64,000 nt of DNA from Pseudomonas sp. AKS31 (lineage in GTDB: Bacteria; Pseudomonadota; Gammaproteobacteria; Pseudomonadales; Pseudomonadaceae), in the NCBI RefSeq assembly GCF_023634765.1, contig NZ_JAMLFX010000003.1, positions 325,178-389,177 on the forward strand, written 5' to 3'. The notes under the pieces are model-generated. The model did no database searches. It was not told the origin of the DNA and worked only from the letters and a program-made list of their open reading frames with translations. The first letter of the stretch is position 1. Each line of letters begins with the position of its first letter. This document shows, piece after piece, positions 1 through 9,613 of this stretch. The position numbers and the translations under genes were made by a program.

Positions 1-410
1 CAAGTCCGACCAGACCGACCTTCAGGTAACCGGCGGAGCGCAGTTTGTCCATCACGCTCATCAGATCACCGTAGTCCACGCCTTTATCAGCCTGGAAGAA
101 GATGGTGGTGTCTTTCTTGCCCTGGGTCTTGGCGTCGAGCACGGCGCCAAGGGTTTCGGCTTTTACTTCGTCGTCGCCGATGTACAGGCGCTGGTCAGCC
201 TTGACGCTGAGGAACACCGGTTTCTCTGGCCGCGGTGCCGGTTTGGCGGTCGAGGCCGGCAGGTCGACTTTGATGTCCACGGTGGCCAATGGAGCGGCCA
301 CCATGAAGATGATCAACAGCACCAGCATCACGTCGATGAAGGGCGTGACGTTGATTTCGTGGTTCTCGGCCAGATCGTCGTCTGCGCCTTCTTTCAAATG
401 CAGGCCCATG
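1..410 (-). CDS. exbD: ExbD biopolymer transport protein (3' end outside window)
   Basis: Inner-membrane partner of ExbB that passes proton-motive force to TonB for outer-membrane uptake of siderophores and vitamins. About 136 residues are visible from the ATG at 410; the gene runs off the left edge. The N-terminus is a short cytoplasmic acidic segment (MGLHLKEGADDDLAENHEIN) followed by the family motif N-V-T-P-F-I-D-V-M-L-V-L-L-I-I-F around residues 20-35. This is the single transmembrane helix carrying the functional Asp. A periplasmic domain with the VDLP motif follows. It begins 5 bp after exbB stops, so the two are surely co-transcribed. A tonB gene would be expected just outside the window. 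Confidence 0.95.
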
Positions 411-415
411 GCCGA

Positions 416-1369
416 TTACCCCACTTTCACCATGTGCGGTTGCGAGCTGCGCTCAGGCTGGTGATCGAGGTCGCGGCTGACCAGCAGCAGAACTTCTGCC
501 GAGGCATCGGAAACCTGCGCCTTGTAACCGGCGATGGAGCGGGCGAAGACGTTGTAGATCACCACGGCTGGAATCGCTGCAACCAGACCCAGTGCGGTGG
601 CCAGCAGTGCTTCGGCGATACCGGGGGCCACAACGGCAAGGTTGGTGGTCTGGGTTTTGGCGATGCCGATGAAGGAGTTCATGATGCCCCACACGGTTCC
701 GAACAGGCCCACGAACGGCGCGGTGGAACCGATGGTGGCGAGGACGCCGGTGCCGCTGCTCATGTTGCGACCGCAGGCTGCTACGAGGCGCTCGAGACGG
801 AAGCTGACGCGCTCCTTGATGCCTTCTTTCTCGCGGCTGTTGACCGACAGGCGCATCTCTTCGAGCGCGTCGTGCACCAGCAGGTTGGCGAGGGTGCCTT
901 CCTTCGCCGCCGTGGTGCTGGCTTCTTTAAGGGTGGTGGCTTTTTTCAGAGCAGCGATTTCGCCACGCAGGCGACGCTTGGCGCCCATCAGCTCGAAGCC
1001 TTTGGCAATCCAGATGGTCCAGGTGATGATGGACGCGATGGCCAGACCGATCATCACGATTTTCACAATGATGTCGGCGTTCTGGTACATGCCCCACGGC
1101 GACAGGTCGTGGGCCATGCCCAGGGAGTTGTCGGCTTCGAGGACTTCAGGGACGTCGGCAGCATCGACAGCCTGTACCGGATCGGTAGCGGCCGGGGCAG
1201 CCGGAGTGGCGGCCGGTGCGCTTTGCTCGGTGGCGGCTGGAGTGGCGGGTGCTTGAGCGTCGGCGAAAGCGGCGGTCGGTGCCAGCATCAGGCTGAGCAG
1301 CAGAGCCGCCACTGCGCTCCAGGCGCGAGGTCGATTGGTTGGCGAAGCGGGGATTTGATTGCGTGTCAT
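416..1369 (-). CDS. exbB: ExbB proton channel subunit
   Basis: Membrane subunit of the ExbB-ExbD-TonB energy transducer (MotA/TolQ/ExbB family), 317 aa from the ATG at 1369 (MTRNQIPASP). A longer frame starting at 1432 adds 21 residues with no family character, so the later start is preferred. A signal-like segment (about residues 20-37) is followed by an Ala/Pro-rich periplasmic stretch (about 38-75), the longer N-terminus typical of pseudomonad ExbB. The first transmembrane helix lies at about 95-120, and the conserved GSTAPFVGLFGTVWGIM segment and last two helices lie at about 205-285. It is the first gene of an exbB-exbD operon; iron (Fur) control is likely by family but no clear Fur box was confirmed upstream. 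Confidence 0.95.
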   Translation of the reverse strand: MTRNQIPASPTNRPRAWSAVAALLLSLMLAPTAAFADAQAPATPAATEQSAPAATPAAPAATDPVQAVDAADVPEVLEADNSLGMAHDLSPWGMYQNADIIVKIVMIGLAIASIITWTIWIAKGFELMGAKRRLRGEIAALKKATTLKEASTTAAKEGTLANLLVHDALEEMRLSVNSREKEGIKERVSFRLERLVAACGRNMSSGTGVLATIGSTAPFVGLFGTVWGIMNSFIGIAKTQTTNLAVVAPGIAEALLATALGLVAAIPAVVIYNVFARSIAGYKAQVSDASAEVLLLVSRDLDHQPERSSQPHMVKVG

Positions 1370-1557
1370 GCTGGCCGGACCTGAGATAGAAAAACGTTGA
1401 TGCTCTTCCAGGCCTCGTAAGGCCGAGAACAAAAGTGGCGTGCATTATTGCAAGTAATTCTTGTTAACAAAAGTAATAGAGTATCTTTTTTTCCTTCATT
1501 GCTAGCCGTCCGTCCTTTGCCAGCGCTAGTCTGTGTCTTTCCGATAGGAGTTTTTTG

Positions 1558-2415
1558 ATGTCCGCGCCTTCTGTTTTGATTGCCGGTTGTGGTGATGTCG
1601 GCAGTCGTCTGGCCAAGCAATTGCTGGCGGCTGGCTGGGAAGTTCATGGCTTGCGCCGGGATGTTTCGAAGCTGCCTGAGGGGGTGATCGGCGTTGCCGG
1701 CGACCTGTTCAATGAGGACTGCCCGGCGACCTGGCCAGTGGGTGCCGTGGACTATCTGGTGTATTGCGCGGCAGCCACCGATCACGATGAAGCCGGTTAT
1801 CGCGCCGCTTATGTGCAGGGTTTGCAGAATGTCCTGAGCTGGCTGGAGGATTATGGTCAGGTGCCTGAGCGGCTGCTCTTTGTGTCCAGCAGCAGTGTGT
1901 ATGGGCAGCAGGATGGTGCGTGGGTGGATGAGAAATCAGAGACCGTCGCTGCCGGTTATTCCGGGCGCTTGATGCTGGAGGCGGAGCAGGTGGCGCTCAA
2001 CAGCGGCATCCCGGCGAGCGTCCTGCGCCTGACCGGGATTTACGGCCCGGGCCGCGAATGGCTGCTGACCCAAGTGCGTCGCGGCTATCGCGTGGCGGTT
2101 GATCCGCCGCTGTATGGCAACCGGATTCACGCTGATGACGCGGCGGGATTGCTGGCGTTTCTGCTGGAAAAGTCGCGACAGGGCGTGCAATTGGAGCAGA
2201 TTTACATCGGTGTCGACGATGCACCGGCGCCGTTGGCCGAAGTGGTGGCCTGGTTGCGTGAGTACCTGGGCGTAACCGAATGGGCGGAAGACGCCAGCGT
2301 TCGGCGCACCGGCAGCAAGCGTTGCAGCAATGCCCGGGCTAGAGCGTTGGGCTGGACGCCAATGTACCCAAGCTATCGCGAGGGCTATGCCGCGATCCTC
2401 GAAGGTAAATGCTGA
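1558..2415 (+). CDS. NAD(P)-binding SDR-fold protein (YeeZ-like epimerase family)
   Basis: 285 aa, extended short-chain dehydrogenase/NAD-dependent epimerase fold. The N-terminal Rossmann motif GCGDVG (residues 10-15) sits right after the first strand, and SSSSVYG (110-116) matches the epimerase active-site strand. The usual Tyr-x3-Lys is not preserved; the corresponding place reads YSGRL (134-138), as seems usual in the YeeZ/SDR-like group, so catalytic activity is uncertain. The start is the ATG at 1558, with TAGGAG 8-12 bases upstream; an in-frame TTG at 1555 is a worse fit. It stands alone, divergent from exbB and followed by a REP pair. The substrate is unknown. Confidence 0.85.
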   Translation: MSAPSVLIAGCGDVGSRLAKQLLAAGWEVHGLRRDVSKLPEGVIGVAGDLFNEDCPATWPVGAVDYLVYCAAATDHDEAGYRAAYVQGLQNVLSWLEDYGQVPERLLFVSSSSVYGQQDGAWVDEKSETVAAGYSGRLMLEAEQVALNSGIPASVLRLTGIYGPGREWLLTQVRRGYRVAVDPPLYGNRIHADDAAGLLAFLLEKSRQGVQLEQIYIGVDDAPAPLAEVVAWLREYLGVTEWAEDASVRRTGSKRCSNARARALGWTPMYPSYREGYAAILEGKC

Positions 2416-2438
2416 CTTTTTAACAACACAAAAACAAC

Positions 2439-2527
2439 TGTGGGAGCGAGCCTGCTCGCGAAAGCGGTGTATCAGGCAATATTACTTTGACTGACACACT
2501 GCTTTCGCGAGCAGCCTCGCTCCCACA
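2439..2527. repeat. REP pair (inverted)
   Basis: Two copies of the REP motif GTGGGAGCGAGCCTGCTCGCGA face each other around a 40-base spacer, the usual arrangement of pseudomonad REP doublets. It lies between two converging genes and may act as a transcription end. Confidence 0.85.
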
Positions 2528-2555
2528 TTTGATCTTCAGTGGTTTCAGAAGCGGG

Positions 2556-3296
2556 TTACTGCTTCTCCAGCAACCACTTGCGCTCGCCCGGCGTGTATTG
2601 CGGCATTTCATCCGCCAGCGCCGTGTTCACTGCCTGGAAAATCTCCAGTTCCTTGCCCTTGCGCGCAAAGATATAGGCATTGCCCTGACCGTTGAGCTGC
2701 AACCACATGTTGTCGTTGGTGCTGCTCATCGACGCGCAATCGCCCGCCAGACACAAGGCATAACGGTCGGCGCCCGGCAGGCCGGATACTTGACCGTCAG
2801 CCTGGAACTGCACGGTGCCGCCTTCGCCCTGACCGCTGGCGATTGTCCAGTTGCCGCCCATGTAGGCGGAATACAGCGCACGTTCGAAACTGGCGCCGAT
2901 CGGTGCGCCTTCCGGCACCGGAATCTGCGCACGGTCGAAGACCTGCTCGGGTTCGTTCTCGCTGGCGGCTTGCTGCAGTTGCCCGCCGTCGCGTTTCAGC
3001 TCACTGGCGGAGCTGCCATAGAAGTCGACTTTCCAGGCGCCGGATTCCTCACCCAGCAGCCGTCCTTCGACGTTCTCAAAACCGTTGGTGTAGCGGGCCT
3101 GGCCGGCCTTGGTGTTGACGTCCCACTCAAGGTTCGGGCCGTAAGCCTGAAGCGCTTCGCGCAGCGGGCCGCCCTTGGCTGCGGCATCGATTGCCACCTG
3201 GTTGATCCAGGTGCCGCTGATGTCACGGTCGGCAGGGTTGCTGGCGCAGCCGCCGAGGAAAATGGCGAGCAGCGGGAGAGCTAGCGCTTTGCGCAT
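2556..3296 (-). CDS. Putative lipoprotein of unknown function
   Basis: 246 aa. The N-terminus MRKALALPLLAIFLGGCASN is a lipoprotein signal with lipobox LGGC (lipidated Cys17), so the product should be anchored in the outer or inner membrane facing the periplasm. The rest is soluble and contains an ISGTW motif just after the anchor, as in small periplasmic beta-rich proteins. I do not recognise a characterised family. The ATG at 3296 is preceded by AAAGGA at good spacing. It lies downstream of ridA on the same strand with a GC hairpin between, so it may be transcribed separately. Confidence 0.8.
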   Translation of the reverse strand: MRKALALPLLAIFLGGCASNPADRDISGTWINQVAIDAAAKGGPLREALQAYGPNLEWDVNTKAGQARYTNGFENVEGRLLGEESGAWKVDFYGSSASELKRDGGQLQQAASENEPEQVFDRAQIPVPEGAPIGASFERALYSAYMGGNWTIASGQGEGGTVQFQADGQVSGLPGADRYALCLAGDCASMSSTNDNMWLQLNGQGNAYIFARKGKELEIFQAVNTALADEMPQYTPGERKWLLEKQ

Positions 3297-3334
3297 GGTG
3301 GAATCCTTTCAAAACCTTTTCTTGCTGAGCAGTC

Positions 3335-3358
3335 GGCGCGGCGTTTGAAGGCCGCGCC
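3335..3358. terminator. GC-rich hairpin downstream of ridA
   Basis: Perfect 8-bp stem GGCGCGGC/GCCGCGCC with an 8-base loop, directly after the ridA stop on the minus strand. There is no U-tract, so it may be an mRNA 3' end stabiliser rather than a true intrinsic terminator. Confidence 0.4.
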
Positions 3359-3365
3359 GTGCGCA

Positions 3366-3746
3366 TCACTCGATGACCAGAATGGCATCCATTTCAACCT
3401 GCGAACCCTTCGGCAGGGCAGCCACGCCGATGGCGGCACGGGCCGGGTATGGCTGGTCGAAGTATTTGCCCATGATCTCGTTGACCTTGGCGAAGTGGCT
3501 CAGGTCGGTGAGGAAGATGTTCAGTTTGACGATGTCCTTGAACGAACCGCCAGCGGCTTCGGCGACGGCTTTGAGGTTCTCGAACACCTGGACGGTCTGG
3601 GCTTCGAAGCCTTCAACCAGTTCCATGGTTTTTGGGTCCAGAGGAATCTGACCCGACATGTAAACGGTGTTGCCTGCCTTGATCGCCTGGGAGTAAGTAC
3701 CGATGGCGGCCGGGGCCTTGTCGCTGGTGATTACGGTTTTGGTCAT
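3366..3746 (-). CDS. ridA: RidA family enamine/imine deaminase
   Basis: 126 aa, the standard length of the RidA/YjgF/YER057c/UK114 family. RidA hydrolyses reactive 2-aminoacrylate and related enamines made by PLP enzymes, protecting other PLP enzymes. Family marks are [23 protein letters not shown] (about residues 16-38), the Arg of [15 protein letters not shown] (about 101-115) that binds the carboxylate, and the terminal VEMDAI. It follows spoT by 24 bp on the same strand and is probably co-transcribed, an arrangement also found in P. aeruginosa. A second, more divergent RidA paralogue lies next to dadA at 31310. Confidence 0.95.
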   Translation of the reverse strand: MTKTVITSDKAPAAIGTYSQAIKAGNTVYMSGQIPLDPKTMELVEGFEAQTVQVFENLKAVAEAAGGSFKDIVKLNIFLTDLSHFAKVNEIMGKYFDQPYPARAAIGVAALPKGSQVEMDAILVIE

Positions 3747-3770
3747 ATATGACTCCTTGTAATAGGCAGG

Positions 3771-5876
3771 TTATGCACGCATGCGGGTGATGCGGATCAC
3801 TCCGGTCAAGGCGCGCAGCTTCTTGATCACGCGGGCCAGGTGCACACGGTCGTGGACGCTGACCACCAACTGGACCACGCTGATGCGACCATCGCGTTCG
3901 TCCATGCTGATTTTCTCGATATTGCCGTCGGCTGCGTTGACGCTGCTGGCCAGCAGGGCGATCAGGCCGCGCTGGTGTTCCAGCTCGACGCGCAGTTCGA
4001 CGTTGAATTCGCCGGTGACATCCTTGGCCCACGAGAGCTGGATGCATTTTTCCGGGTTGTGCCTGATTTCGCTGATGTTGCGGCAGTTGTCCAGGTGCAC
4101 GACCATGCCTTTGCCCGCCGACAGGTGCCCGACGATCGGGTCGCCCGGGATCGGCGTGCAGCACTTGGCGTAGCTGAGTACCAGGCCTTCGGTGCCGCGA
4201 ATCGCCAGTGGGCCTTCCGGGCTTGGCAACTGTTCGCCTTCGCCAAGCAGGCGGCGGGCGACCACATAGGCCATGCGGTTACCCAGGCCAATGTCTTCGA
4301 GCAGGTCTTCGATCAGTTCGAGGCGGTACTCGGTGAGCATGGCTTTGACGCGTTCGGCCGGGATTTTCTCCAGCGCGCTGTCGAAACCGTTGAGCACTTT
4401 GTTCAGCAAGCGTTCGCCGAGGCTGATGGACTCGGAGCGACGTTGCAGTTTCAGCGCGTGGCGGATGTGCGTGCGCGCCTTGCCGGTCACCACGAAATTC
4501 AGCCACGCCGGATTCGGCCGTGCGCCGGGGGCGCTGACGATCTCCACTGTGGAGCCGCTTTGCAGCGGTTCGGACAACGGTGCGAGACGACGGTTGATCC
4601 GGCAGGCAATGCAGCTGTTGCCGACGTCGGTGTGCACCGCGTAGGCAAAGTCGACCGCCGTGGAGCCTTTCGGCAGCTCCATGATCCGGCCCTTGGGCGT
4701 GAACACGTAGACCTCGTCCGGGAACAGGTCGATCTTCACGCTCTCGATGAATTCCAGCGAGTTGCCGGCACGTTGCTGCATTTCCAGCACGCCTTTGACC
4801 CACTGGCGGGCGCGGGCATGGGTGCCTTTCGGCTGTTCGTCACCGCTGGACTTGTACAGCCAATGGGCGGCGATGCCGTTGTTGGCCATCTCCTCCATTT
4901 CGCGGGTGCGGATCTGGATCTCGATCGGTACGCCGTGCATGCCGAACAGCGTGGTGTGCAGCGATTGATAGCCGTTGGCCTTGGGGATCGCGATGTAATC
5001 CTTGAAGCGACCCGGCAGCGGTTTGTACAAATTATGTACAGCGCCCAGCACGCGGTAGCAGGTATCGACCTTGTCGACGATGATCCGGAACGCGTAGACG
5101 TCCATGATCTCGTTGAAGGCCCGACGCTTGCCGCGCATTTTCTTGTAGATGCCGTAGAGGTGTTTCTGGCGACCGCTGACTTCGCCCTGGATGCCATCGA
5201 TAGCGAGGCAATGGCCGAGGGACTCTTCGATTTTGTTGACGATTTCCTTGCGGTTGCCCCGGGCGCGCTTGACCGCCTGGTAGATCCGCGCGGAACGCAT
5301 CGGGTGCATGGCCTTGAAGCCGAGGTCTTCGAATTCGATGCGGATCGCATGCATGCCCAGCCGGTTGGCGATGGGCGCGTAGATTTCGAGAGTTTCCTTG
5401 GCGATCCGGCGGCGTTTTTCCCCGGACAGCACTTCCAGCGTGCGCATGTTGTGCAGGCGGTCGGCGAGTTTGACCAGGATCACGCGAATGTCGCGCGCCA
5501 TGGCCATGGCCATTTTCTGGAAGTTTTCGGCTTGGGCTTCGGCCTTGGTCTCGAAGTTCATCTGGGTCAGTTTGCTGACCCCGTCGACCAGTTCGGCCAC
5601 GGTTTCACCGAACTGCGCTTGCAGTGCTTCTTTGGCGATACCGGTGTCTTCGATCACGTCATGCAGCATTGCGGCCATCAGGCTTTGATGGTCCATGTGC
5701 ATGTCGGCAAGAATATTGGCCACGGCAAGAGGATGCGTGACATACGCCTCGCCGCTGCGACGGCGCTGACCGTCATGGGCTTGTTCGGCGTAGAAATACG
5801 CTCGGCGGACCAGGTTGACCTGGTCGTTGCCGAGGTAGGTCGATAAGCGATCGGCGAGGGCGTCTATGCTCGGCAT
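3771..5876 (-). CDS. spoT: Bifunctional (p)ppGpp synthetase/hydrolase SpoT
   Basis: 701 aa, normal for SpoT. It makes and degrades the alarmone (p)ppGpp. Order of domains: HD hydrolase (about 20-200, with HPLAVA, LHDVIEDT and RLHNMRTL), RelA/SpoT synthetase (about 235-350, with YRVLGAVHN and GYQSLHTTLFGMHG), TGS (about 385-450), a helical/zinc-finger-like region with CCTPIPGD (about 560), and a C-terminal ACT domain (about 630-700). The intact HDxxED motif implies active hydrolase, which separates SpoT from RelA. It lies between rpoZ (57 bp upstream) and ridA, the gmk-rpoZ-spoT order common to gammaproteobacteria. Confidence 0.97.
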   Translation of the reverse strand: MPSIDALADRLSTYLGNDQVNLVRRAYFYAEQAHDGQRRRSGEAYVTHPLAVANILADMHMDHQSLMAAMLHDVIEDTGIAKEALQAQFGETVAELVDGVSKLTQMNFETKAEAQAENFQKMAMAMARDIRVILVKLADRLHNMRTLEVLSGEKRRRIAKETLEIYAPIANRLGMHAIRIEFEDLGFKAMHPMRSARIYQAVKRARGNRKEIVNKIEESLGHCLAIDGIQGEVSGRQKHLYGIYKKMRGKRRAFNEIMDVYAFRIIVDKVDTCYRVLGAVHNLYKPLPGRFKDYIAIPKANGYQSLHTTLFGMHGVPIEIQIRTREMEEMANNGIAAHWLYKSSGDEQPKGTHARARQWVKGVLEMQQRAGNSLEFIESVKIDLFPDEVYVFTPKGRIMELPKGSTAVDFAYAVHTDVGNSCIACRINRRLAPLSEPLQSGSTVEIVSAPGARPNPAWLNFVVTGKARTHIRHALKLQRRSESISLGERLLNKVLNGFDSALEKIPAERVKAMLTEYRLELIEDLLEDIGLGNRMAYVVARRLLGEGEQLPSPEGPLAIRGTEGLVLSYAKCCTPIPGDPIVGHLSAGKGMVVHLDNCRNISEIRHNPEKCIQLSWAKDVTGEFNVELRVELEHQRGLIALLASSVNAADGNIEKISMDERDGRISVVQLVVSVHDRVHLARVIKKLRALTGVIRITRMRA

Positions 5877-5933
5877 GATAAATCCTGCCGCAAGCTGTGA
5901 TCCCGCGCCGTGCTACGTCGACCAGGCATAGGC

Positions 5934-6197
5934 TTAGACGGCCTCGTTGGACTCGTCCTCGAACGAAGCGAAGATCGGGTCTTCGTGGACGATTTCCTGC
6001 TCGGCGATGAACTCGTAGCTCATCAGGCCTTCAGCGATTTCACGCAAGGCGACAACAGTCGGCTTGTCGTTTTCCCACTGGACCAGTGGCTCTTTGCCGC
6101 CGGTGGCCAGTTGACGGGCACGCTTGGTAGAGAGCATGACCAGCTCAAAGCGGTTTTCCACGTGTTCTAGGCAGTCTTCAACGGTTACGCGGGCCAT
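5934..6197 (-). CDS. rpoZ: RNA polymerase omega subunit
   Basis: 87 aa. It helps assemble RNA polymerase around beta-prime and forms part of the ppGpp binding site. The correct start is the ATG at 6197 ([20 protein letters not shown]), which has TCCGAGGAAT directly upstream; a frame from 6254 adds 19 residues without homology to omega. The conserved N-terminus and KRARQL at about 24-29 identify it. It is the first gene of the rpoZ-spoT-ridA unit, downstream of an intrinsic terminator that closes gmk. Confidence 0.96.
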   Translation of the reverse strand: MARVTVEDCLEHVENRFELVMLSTKRARQLATGGKEPLVQWENDKPTVVALREIAEGLMSYEFIAEQEIVHEDPIFASFEDESNEAV

Positions 6198-6259
6198 GGT
6201 ATTCCTCGGAGCGAATGCAATATGCGCGCTGCCCGGTTGGGCGAGCGGACTCAACAGTT

Positions 6260-6298
6260 TAAAAAATCACCAGCGATTAGGGAAGCGCTGATTTTTTG
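6260..6298. terminator. Intrinsic terminator between gmk and rpoZ
   Basis: Inverted repeat AAAAAATCA-CCAGCG ... CGCTG-ATTTTTT flanked by A and T runs on both strands. It should end gmk transcription (minus strand), with rpoZ then needing its own promoter in 6198-6260. Confidence 0.65.
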
Positions 6299-6364
6299 AC
6301 CAAGCCCTTCAACGCGCTGCAAGCACCAATGTAAAGCGCTTGCAGCTGTTTTGGGAAGTGCTGA

Positions 6365-6997
<633 letters not shown>

Positions 6998-7861
6998 TTA
7001 CTCAATATTCTGCACTTGTTCGCGCATCTGCTCGATCAACACCTTGAGGTTGACGGCGGCTTGGGTGCTGCGCGGGTCGAAGGCCTTGGAGCCCAGTGTG
7101 TTGGCTTCGCGGTTGAGTTCCTGCATCAGGAAGTCCAGGCGCCGACCGGCGGCCCCGCCGGACTTGAGCACCCGGCGCACTTCGATGATGTGAGTGCTCA
7201 GGCGATCCAGTTCTTCGGCCACGTCGCTTTTTTGCGCGAGAATGACCATTTCCTGTTCGAGACGCTGCGGATCCAGCTCGGCCTTCATGTCGGTGAAACG
7301 ATCGAGGACTTTCTGGCGCTGGGTGGCGAGCATCTGCGGTACCAGTTCACGCAGGGTCACGACGTCTTCTTCAATGGAGGTCAGGCGCTCGTTGATCAGC
7401 CGTGCCAGCTCCGCGCCTTCGCGCTCGCGGCCGGCCTTCAAGTCTTTCAGGCCTTGATTGAACAGCGCCAGTGCGTCGGCATTCAGCGCCTGCGGGTCGG
7501 TTGCATCGCCCACCAGTACGCCGGGCCAGGCCAGCACTTCCAGTGGATTGAGGGCGCCAGGGTTCTTGATCAGGCCGGCAACGGTCTCGGCCGCAGCGAC
7601 CAGTTGCGCGGCGCGCTCGCGATCGACTTGCAGGGTTTTGCCGGTGCTTTCTTCGGTGAAACGCAGGGTGCATTCCAGTTTGCCCCGTGACAGGCCTTGA
7701 CGCAGCGCTTCACGCACCGCGCCTTCAAGGTCGCGAAACGACTCGGGCAAACGCAGGTGAGGTTCAAGGTAGCGGCTGTTGACCGAGCGCAGCTCCCAGC
7801 TCAGGGTGCCCTGTGCGCCGGCTTTTTCGACGCGGGCGAAGGCGGTCATGCTGTGCACCAT
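6998..7861 (-). CDS. yicC: YicC family endoribonuclease/stress protein
   Basis: 287 aa, matching YicC length. It has the N-terminal MTAFAR motif (YicC_N; SMTAFARVEKAGAQGTLSWELRSVNSRYLE) and the C-terminal DUF1732 segment with DFLMQELNREANTLGSKA (about residues 240-257). Homologues have been reported as endoribonucleases affecting small-RNA turnover; that role is family knowledge, not seen here. It is upstream of gmk and divergent from rph. Confidence 0.93.
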   Translation of the reverse strand: MVHSMTAFARVEKAGAQGTLSWELRSVNSRYLEPHLRLPESFRDLEGAVREALRQGLSRGKLECTLRFTEESTGKTLQVDRERAAQLVAAAETVAGLIKNPGALNPLEVLAWPGVLVGDATDPQALNADALALFNQGLKDLKAGREREGAELARLINERLTSIEEDVVTLRELVPQMLATQRQKVLDRFTDMKAELDPQRLEQEMVILAQKSDVAEELDRLSTHIIEVRRVLKSGGAAGRRLDFLMQELNREANTLGSKAFDPRSTQAAVNLKVLIEQMREQVQNIE

Positions 7862-8086
7862 GGCGGTGACCTCGCAATGCAGATCGGCGCAGCAGGATGT
7901 TCCGCAGGCTCGATATCAATGAATTTAAGCCGACTGGCAGCAAAGGCGCAGGATTGTAGCGCAGTGCGGCGAATGCGCCCAAACACACGGTGTGACAAAG
8001 GGCTGCAGCCCGTCGGTAATGGGTGTTGCAAGGCCTTCGGTCGTCGCTCGGGTTTTTAACGAGTGCCCAGGCGCGGTGCAGCGCTC

Positions 8087-8092
8087 TATAAT
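8087..8092 (+). promoter_or_regulatory. Candidate -10 element for rph
   Basis: A perfect TATAAT lies 38 bases ahead of the rph start; the -35 region about 17 bases upstream (around 8064-8069) is weak (TGCCCA). Confidence 0.5.
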
Positions 8093-8129
8093 GCTCGGCA
8101 GTTTTCCGTCCCCAGTACAGGTATCTCCT

Positions 8130-8852
8130 ATGAAACGTCCAAGTGGTCGCGCTGCCGATCAGCTCCGCTCGATCCGCATTACCCGCAACTACACCAAACA
8201 CGCCGAGGGATCCGTACTGGTCGAATTCGGTGATACCAAAGTCATCTGCACCGTCAGCGTCGAAAACGGCGTGCCGCGCTTCCTCAAGGGCCAGGGTCAG
8301 GGTTGGTTGACCGCCGAGTACGGCATGCTGCCGCGTGCTACCGGCGAACGTAACCAGCGTGAAGCGAGCCGTGGCAAACAGGGCGGTCGCACCCTCGAAA
8401 TCCAGCGTCTGATCGGCCGTTCCCTGCGCGCTGCGCTGGACATGTCCAAGCTGGGCGACGTGACTCTGTACGTCGACTGCGACGTGATCCAGGCTGACGG
8501 TGGTACGCGCACGGCTTCGATCACCGGCGCCATGGTTGCACTGGTTGATGCGCTTAAAGTGATCAAGAAACGTGGCGGCCTGAAGGGCGGCGATCCGCTC
8601 AAGCAAATGATCGGTGCCGTATCGGTCGGTATGTATCAGGGCGAGGCTGTGCTGGATCTGGACTATCTTGAAGATTCCGCCGCCGAGACTGACCTCAACG
8701 TAGTGATGACCAGCACCGGTGGTTTCATCGAGGTGCAGGGCACGGCCGAAGGCGCGCCGTTCCAGCCTGAAGACTTGAACGCCATGCTGGAGCTGGCCAA
8801 GCAAGGCATGAACGAAATCTTCGAACTGCAAAAGGCTGCACTGGCCGACTGA
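8130..8852 (+). CDS. rph: Ribonuclease PH
   Basis: 240 aa, the usual RNase PH length. It is a phosphate-dependent 3' exonuclease that trims tRNA 3' ends. Start ATG at 8130 gives [22 protein letters not shown], the conserved N-terminus; the reading frame extends upstream to 7992 but without similarity. Motifs seen are [14 protein letters not shown] (about 125-138) and the phosphate-binding [20 protein letters not shown] (about 79-98). Transcribed away from yicC. Confidence 0.97.
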   Translation: MKRPSGRAADQLRSIRITRNYTKHAEGSVLVEFGDTKVICTVSVENGVPRFLKGQGQGWLTAEYGMLPRATGERNQREASRGKQGGRTLEIQRLIGRSLRAALDMSKLGDVTLYVDCDVIQADGGTRTASITGAMVALVDALKVIKKRGGLKGGDPLKQMIGAVSVGMYQGEAVLDLDYLEDSAAETDLNVVMTSTGGFIEVQGTAEGAPFQPEDLNAMLELAKQGMNEIFELQKAALAD

Positions 8853-8880
8853 GCAGGTTGTTAACCGCAAGGAGGACGCG

Positions 8881-9249
8881 ATGAGTGAAGAGCAAGAATT
8901 GCTGCCCAAGCCGAGCCAGCAAGTTCGCCAATGGGCAATGTTTTGTCACTTGTCCGCCTTGCTGGGGATCTGGATTCCTTTCGGCAATCTGATCGGGCCA
9001 CTGATCCTCTGGCAAATGAAGCGTGAAACGGACCCGTTCATCGACGCTCAAGGCAAGGAGGCGCTGAATTTTCAGATCACCGTCGCCATTGCTTCGTTGA
9101 TCTGCTTCCTGCTGATGGTGCTGATCATCGGGTTTTTTCTGTTGGGGATACTGGCTATCGGCGCGTTGGTTTTGACGATCATTGCAGGGGTGAAGGCCAA
9201 TGAAGGTTTTCCATACCGTTATCCATTCACCTGGCGGTTGATCAAATAA
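8881..9249 (+). CDS. DUF4870 (Tic20-like) small membrane protein
   Basis: 122 aa. After a short cytoplasmic N-terminus comes a helix containing CHLSALLGIWIPFGNLIGPLILW (about 21-44), then the charged loop KRETDPFIDAQGKEALNFQ typical of DUF4870. Two closely spaced hydrophobic helices (about 60-105) follow. Function unknown; the family resembles Tic20. It starts 28 bp after rph with AAGGAGG as ribosome site and ends at a strong terminator, so it is probably the second gene of an rph unit. Confidence 0.9.
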   Translation: MSEEQELLPKPSQQVRQWAMFCHLSALLGIWIPFGNLIGPLILWQMKRETDPFIDAQGKEALNFQITVAIASLICFLLMVLIIGFFLLGILAIGALVLTIIAGVKANEGFPYRYPFTWRLIK

Positions 9250-9265
9250 ACATCTCACAACGTTT

Positions 9266-9298
9266 AAAAAATGCCCTGACATGTCAGGGCATTTTTGT
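9266..9298 (+). terminator. Intrinsic terminator after DUF4870 gene
   Basis: Stem ATGCCCTGAC/GTCAGGGCAT followed by TTTTTGTTT, 20 bases after the stop codon. Confidence 0.9.
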
Positions 9299-9477
9299 TT
9301 GTGCAGCAAAATTAAGTTTCGCCGTATGTAGGGATAATCTGTTTGCGATGAGTGACAAGTAACATTTTATATTAATGGTCTGATTACACTTTTAGTCACA
9401 ACTGCACTGCCTTGGTTAGGGTCTATATCCTTGGAATCAGAGTGGGTGATTGTTAAAGTTGCCGGGTTAATACTTCT

Positions 9478-9502
9478 CTTGAAATATTAAGATATATTCA
9501 AG
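9478..9502. promoter_or_regulatory. AT-rich inverted repeat upstream of gltS
   Basis: CTTGAA and TTCAAG flank a 13-base AT core about 110 bases before gltS. The 315 bases between the terminator and gltS are AT-rich and otherwise featureless, so this is the best candidate operator; no regulator is identified. Confidence 0.3.
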
Positions 9503-9613
9503 CCATCGAAGGTTCTTGAATTCCACAGCAATCAGTGTTGAGACAATCAGCCGGTTCATGGGCGGATGCAGGTAAAAAGTTCGCCTCTGAATATATAGTC
9601 AAGAATAATTCCA

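Noticed and set aside
1437-1500. Possible Fur box upstream of exbB
   Set aside because: The region is AT-rich (ATTATTGCAAGTAATTCTTG) but matches the 19-base Fur consensus too poorly to list as a site.
3840-5846. Plus-strand open frame of 668 codons across spoT
   Set aside because: Exact antisense of spoT with low-complexity His/Asp/Val-rich translation; not a gene.
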